From JAVZLQ01 sp049700035 (GTDB taxonomy: Archaea; Thermoproteota; Bathyarchaeia; Bathyarchaeales; Bathycorpusculaceae), in NCBI GenBank assembly GCA_049700035.1, contig JBNAWC010000065.1, positions 1 through 5,649 on the forward strand: DNA of 5,649 bases. The letters are read 5' to 3'. The first letter of the stretch is position 1. Each line of letters starts with the position of its first letter. The translations under genes were made by a program, and so were the position numbers. The notes under the pieces are model-generated. The model had not been told where the DNA came from. It did no database searches and saw nothing but the letters and a program-made list of their open reading frames with translations. Below, one piece after another: positions 4,328-5,649 of the stretch.

Positions 4328-5649
4328 TCCTTAAGAGCTTTTCAATGTCTGGAAGCCTATCCTTACCAGCCAACTTTGCTGAAAACTGAGCTATTTTTGG
4401 AAGGTATTTGCTGAAAACTCCCAGGCGCTTCTTCTGCCTATCCACGTGCTCACGCTTTGTTAGGAAATGCTGAAGCTGGCGGGCAACCTCGCGCAGTCCG
4501 TTTGCAACTTCCCTCCGCACTTCTGGTCTGTCGGCGATAAACTCTTTCCCAACAGTCTTGTATGGCACTTTCGTGCTGCAGATGTGCACAAGTATGGCAA
4601 TTGGCATGTCAGGTGTAACCTTGTATCTGCGCCAGTTCATGGCGTTAATCACTTTTACTGAAACGTCGCTTGCCTCGTCGTAAAGCAGTGGAATACGGTT
4701 GGCAAAACGGTAAATTATGAAGTTTCCCTTTTTTGGGATTTCTCCGCCATAAGCGATGCCGACCTCAACTATGAATGGATGTCCAGCATAAGTTGCTGGC
4801 TTACGCTGGTGAACCGCCACGAACTCGGGTTTTAGCTCCTTCAATATGCCCATCTTCAACAGTTCTTCGCCCAATGGCGATAGGCAACTTGCGTCTGGCG
4901 GGAGGAAATCCTTAAACTTCTTGAGCATCTGCATTAGCCTAACTATTTCCTCATGCGAAAGTTTCTTCGGGTTCTTGGATGGGCTTATGTTGCTGAACTC
5001 AAGAAACTTTTGAGCGGTTATTTCTCCAACTCTGTGGAAATGGTTTTTCAAGAAGTCAAGCATGTTCTTATGAGGCGTAACATGTATGAGCCTCTGAAGA
5101 AGCTCCACATCAACGCCATAAGGATGCGGCAAAGTTTCTTTTGGGGGTTCAGGCATTTCCTTCGTGACTCTTGTGAACTTGTAAAGTCTTCCCTTCGGGT
5201 CTACGAAGGTTAGGTTTGCGTATGGATTAACAAGGGCTGTCTGCTTGAAGTAATCCAAAATTTTGGGCATCGCCCTAAGATAGTCGCCTTCGAGGCAAAA
5301 TTCGACTACTGTTCCCCGCCATCCTTCTTTGTTCAAAAACACTTTTCTATCAACTATTATTGGGCGGTTTCTTTGAATGTCAATCATAAGCTTATACATG
5401 TAAATTCTGGACATGCCAGTGCTTGAGATTATGCAGGCTGGCTGGTGCGTGGTAATCTGTCCATACAGTATTGCCATTTTTCCGCCTAAGCCGAATGTTC
5501 CCCTCTGCTGTTTCAGCTTGTATTTTGAGCCGAAAAGCACTTGTCCAAAGGCTGATGGTATGTGCCTCGGCGGAACGCCTGTGCCGTTATCTTCTACGCG
5601 TAGTTTGTAGATTTGGGTTTCTTTGCTTGCTTCTCCTTCAAAGGAGAGT
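4296..5649 (-). CDS. top6B: DNA topoisomerase VI subunit B (GHKL ATPase), 5' end off window
   Basis: The ATP-binding subunit of Topo VI, whose ATP-driven dimerisation closes the gate and drives cleavage by subunit A. The frame stays open to the right edge: 450 residues are visible, so the GTG at 5540 is internal, not the start. Visible residues 20-24 are the GHKL N2 box DNGTG (5577-5591), and 50-56 are the GTFGLGG ATP-lid box (5481-5501). A helical H2TH-like insert lies at about 175-250, and the transducer domain at about 255-400 with the conserved PYK-x-x-GKE motif (362-368), whose first lysine matches the family's ATP-sensing lysine position. A basic helical tail ends in FGAEEV. Compared with a usual length near 530, some 60-80 N-terminal residues, including the N1 helix with the catalytic Glu and the NSxDA motif, lie off the window. 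It is the first gene of the top6B-top6A operon. Confidence 0.96.
   Translation of the reverse strand, partial: LSFEGEASKETQIYKLRVEDNGTGVPPRHIPSAFGQVLFGSKYKLKQQRGTFGLGGKMAILYGQITTHQPACIISSTGMSRIYMYKLMIDIQRNRPIIVDRKVFLNKEGWRGTVVEFCLEGDYLRAMPKILDYFKQTALVNPYANLTFVDPKGRLYKFTRVTKEMPEPPKETLPHPYGVDVELLQRLIHVTPHKNMLDFLKNHFHRVGEITAQKFLEFSNISPSKNPKKLSHEEIVRLMQMLKKFKDFLPPDASCLSPLGEELLKMGILKELKPEFVAVHQRKPATYAGHPFIVEVGIAYGGEIPKKGNFIIYRFANRIPLLYDEASDVSVKVINAMNWRRYKVTPDMPIAILVHICSTKVPYKTVGKEFIADRPEVRREVANGLREVARQLQHFLTKREHVDRQKKRLGVFSKYLPKIAQFSAKLAGKDRLPDIEKLLRSVEKFGAEEV

Noticed and set aside
5538..5540. GTG at 5540 as the start of top6B
   Set aside because: The frame continues upstream to the window edge and encodes the DNGTG ATP-binding box, so this GTG is an internal valine codon.

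Overview
The window is archaeal. It encodes both subunits of the type IIB topoisomerase Topo VI (B then A) and an aIF5B/eIF5B-type translation factor. Most starts that can be judged carry GGAGG- or GGTGA-like ribosome binding sites, and there are TATA-like AT boxes at archaeal spacing. The lineage cannot be fixed from sequence alone. A TACK/Bathyarchaeia-like archaeon is my guess from the look of the proteins, at low confidence.

Layout from left to right. Bases 1-85 (+) are the last 27 codons of a truncated gene whose C-terminus resembles archaeal radical SAM proteins. A TATA-like box and a GGTGA site precede an HNH endonuclease-family gene (130-705, +). It has an extra C-terminal four-cysteine cluster and is clearly more AT-rich than its neighbours. 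It converges, 19 bases apart, on infB/aIF5B (725-2506, -). A GGAGG site shows that aIF5B starts at the ATG at 2506, five codons inside the longest open frame. Divergent from infB across about 100 bases of promoter DNA is a 105-residue protein joining a four-cysteine zinc ribbon to a DUF4342-like domain (2607-2924, +). It converges on a 66-residue protein with two membrane segments (2951-3151, -). Upstream of that on the minus strand is a top6B-top6A operon (top6A 3224-4327; top6B from 4296 off the right edge). The top6B frame continues without a stop to base 5649 and includes the DNGTG ATP-binding box, so its 5' end, including the N-box helix, lies outside the window.

Functionally this is mostly a housekeeping information-processing region: subunit joining in translation, and DNA decatenation and relaxation by Topo VI. 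Three little-described small genes sit among the core genes: the HNH protein, the zinc ribbon-DUF4342 protein and the two-helix membrane protein. I saw no CRISPR array, tRNA or rRNA gene, insertion sequence or prophage module, and no gene-free stretch over 300 bases. The most notable non-gene signals are the sharp change of third-position composition inside infB and the AT-rich character of the HNH gene. I did not find a convincing new multi-gene system.
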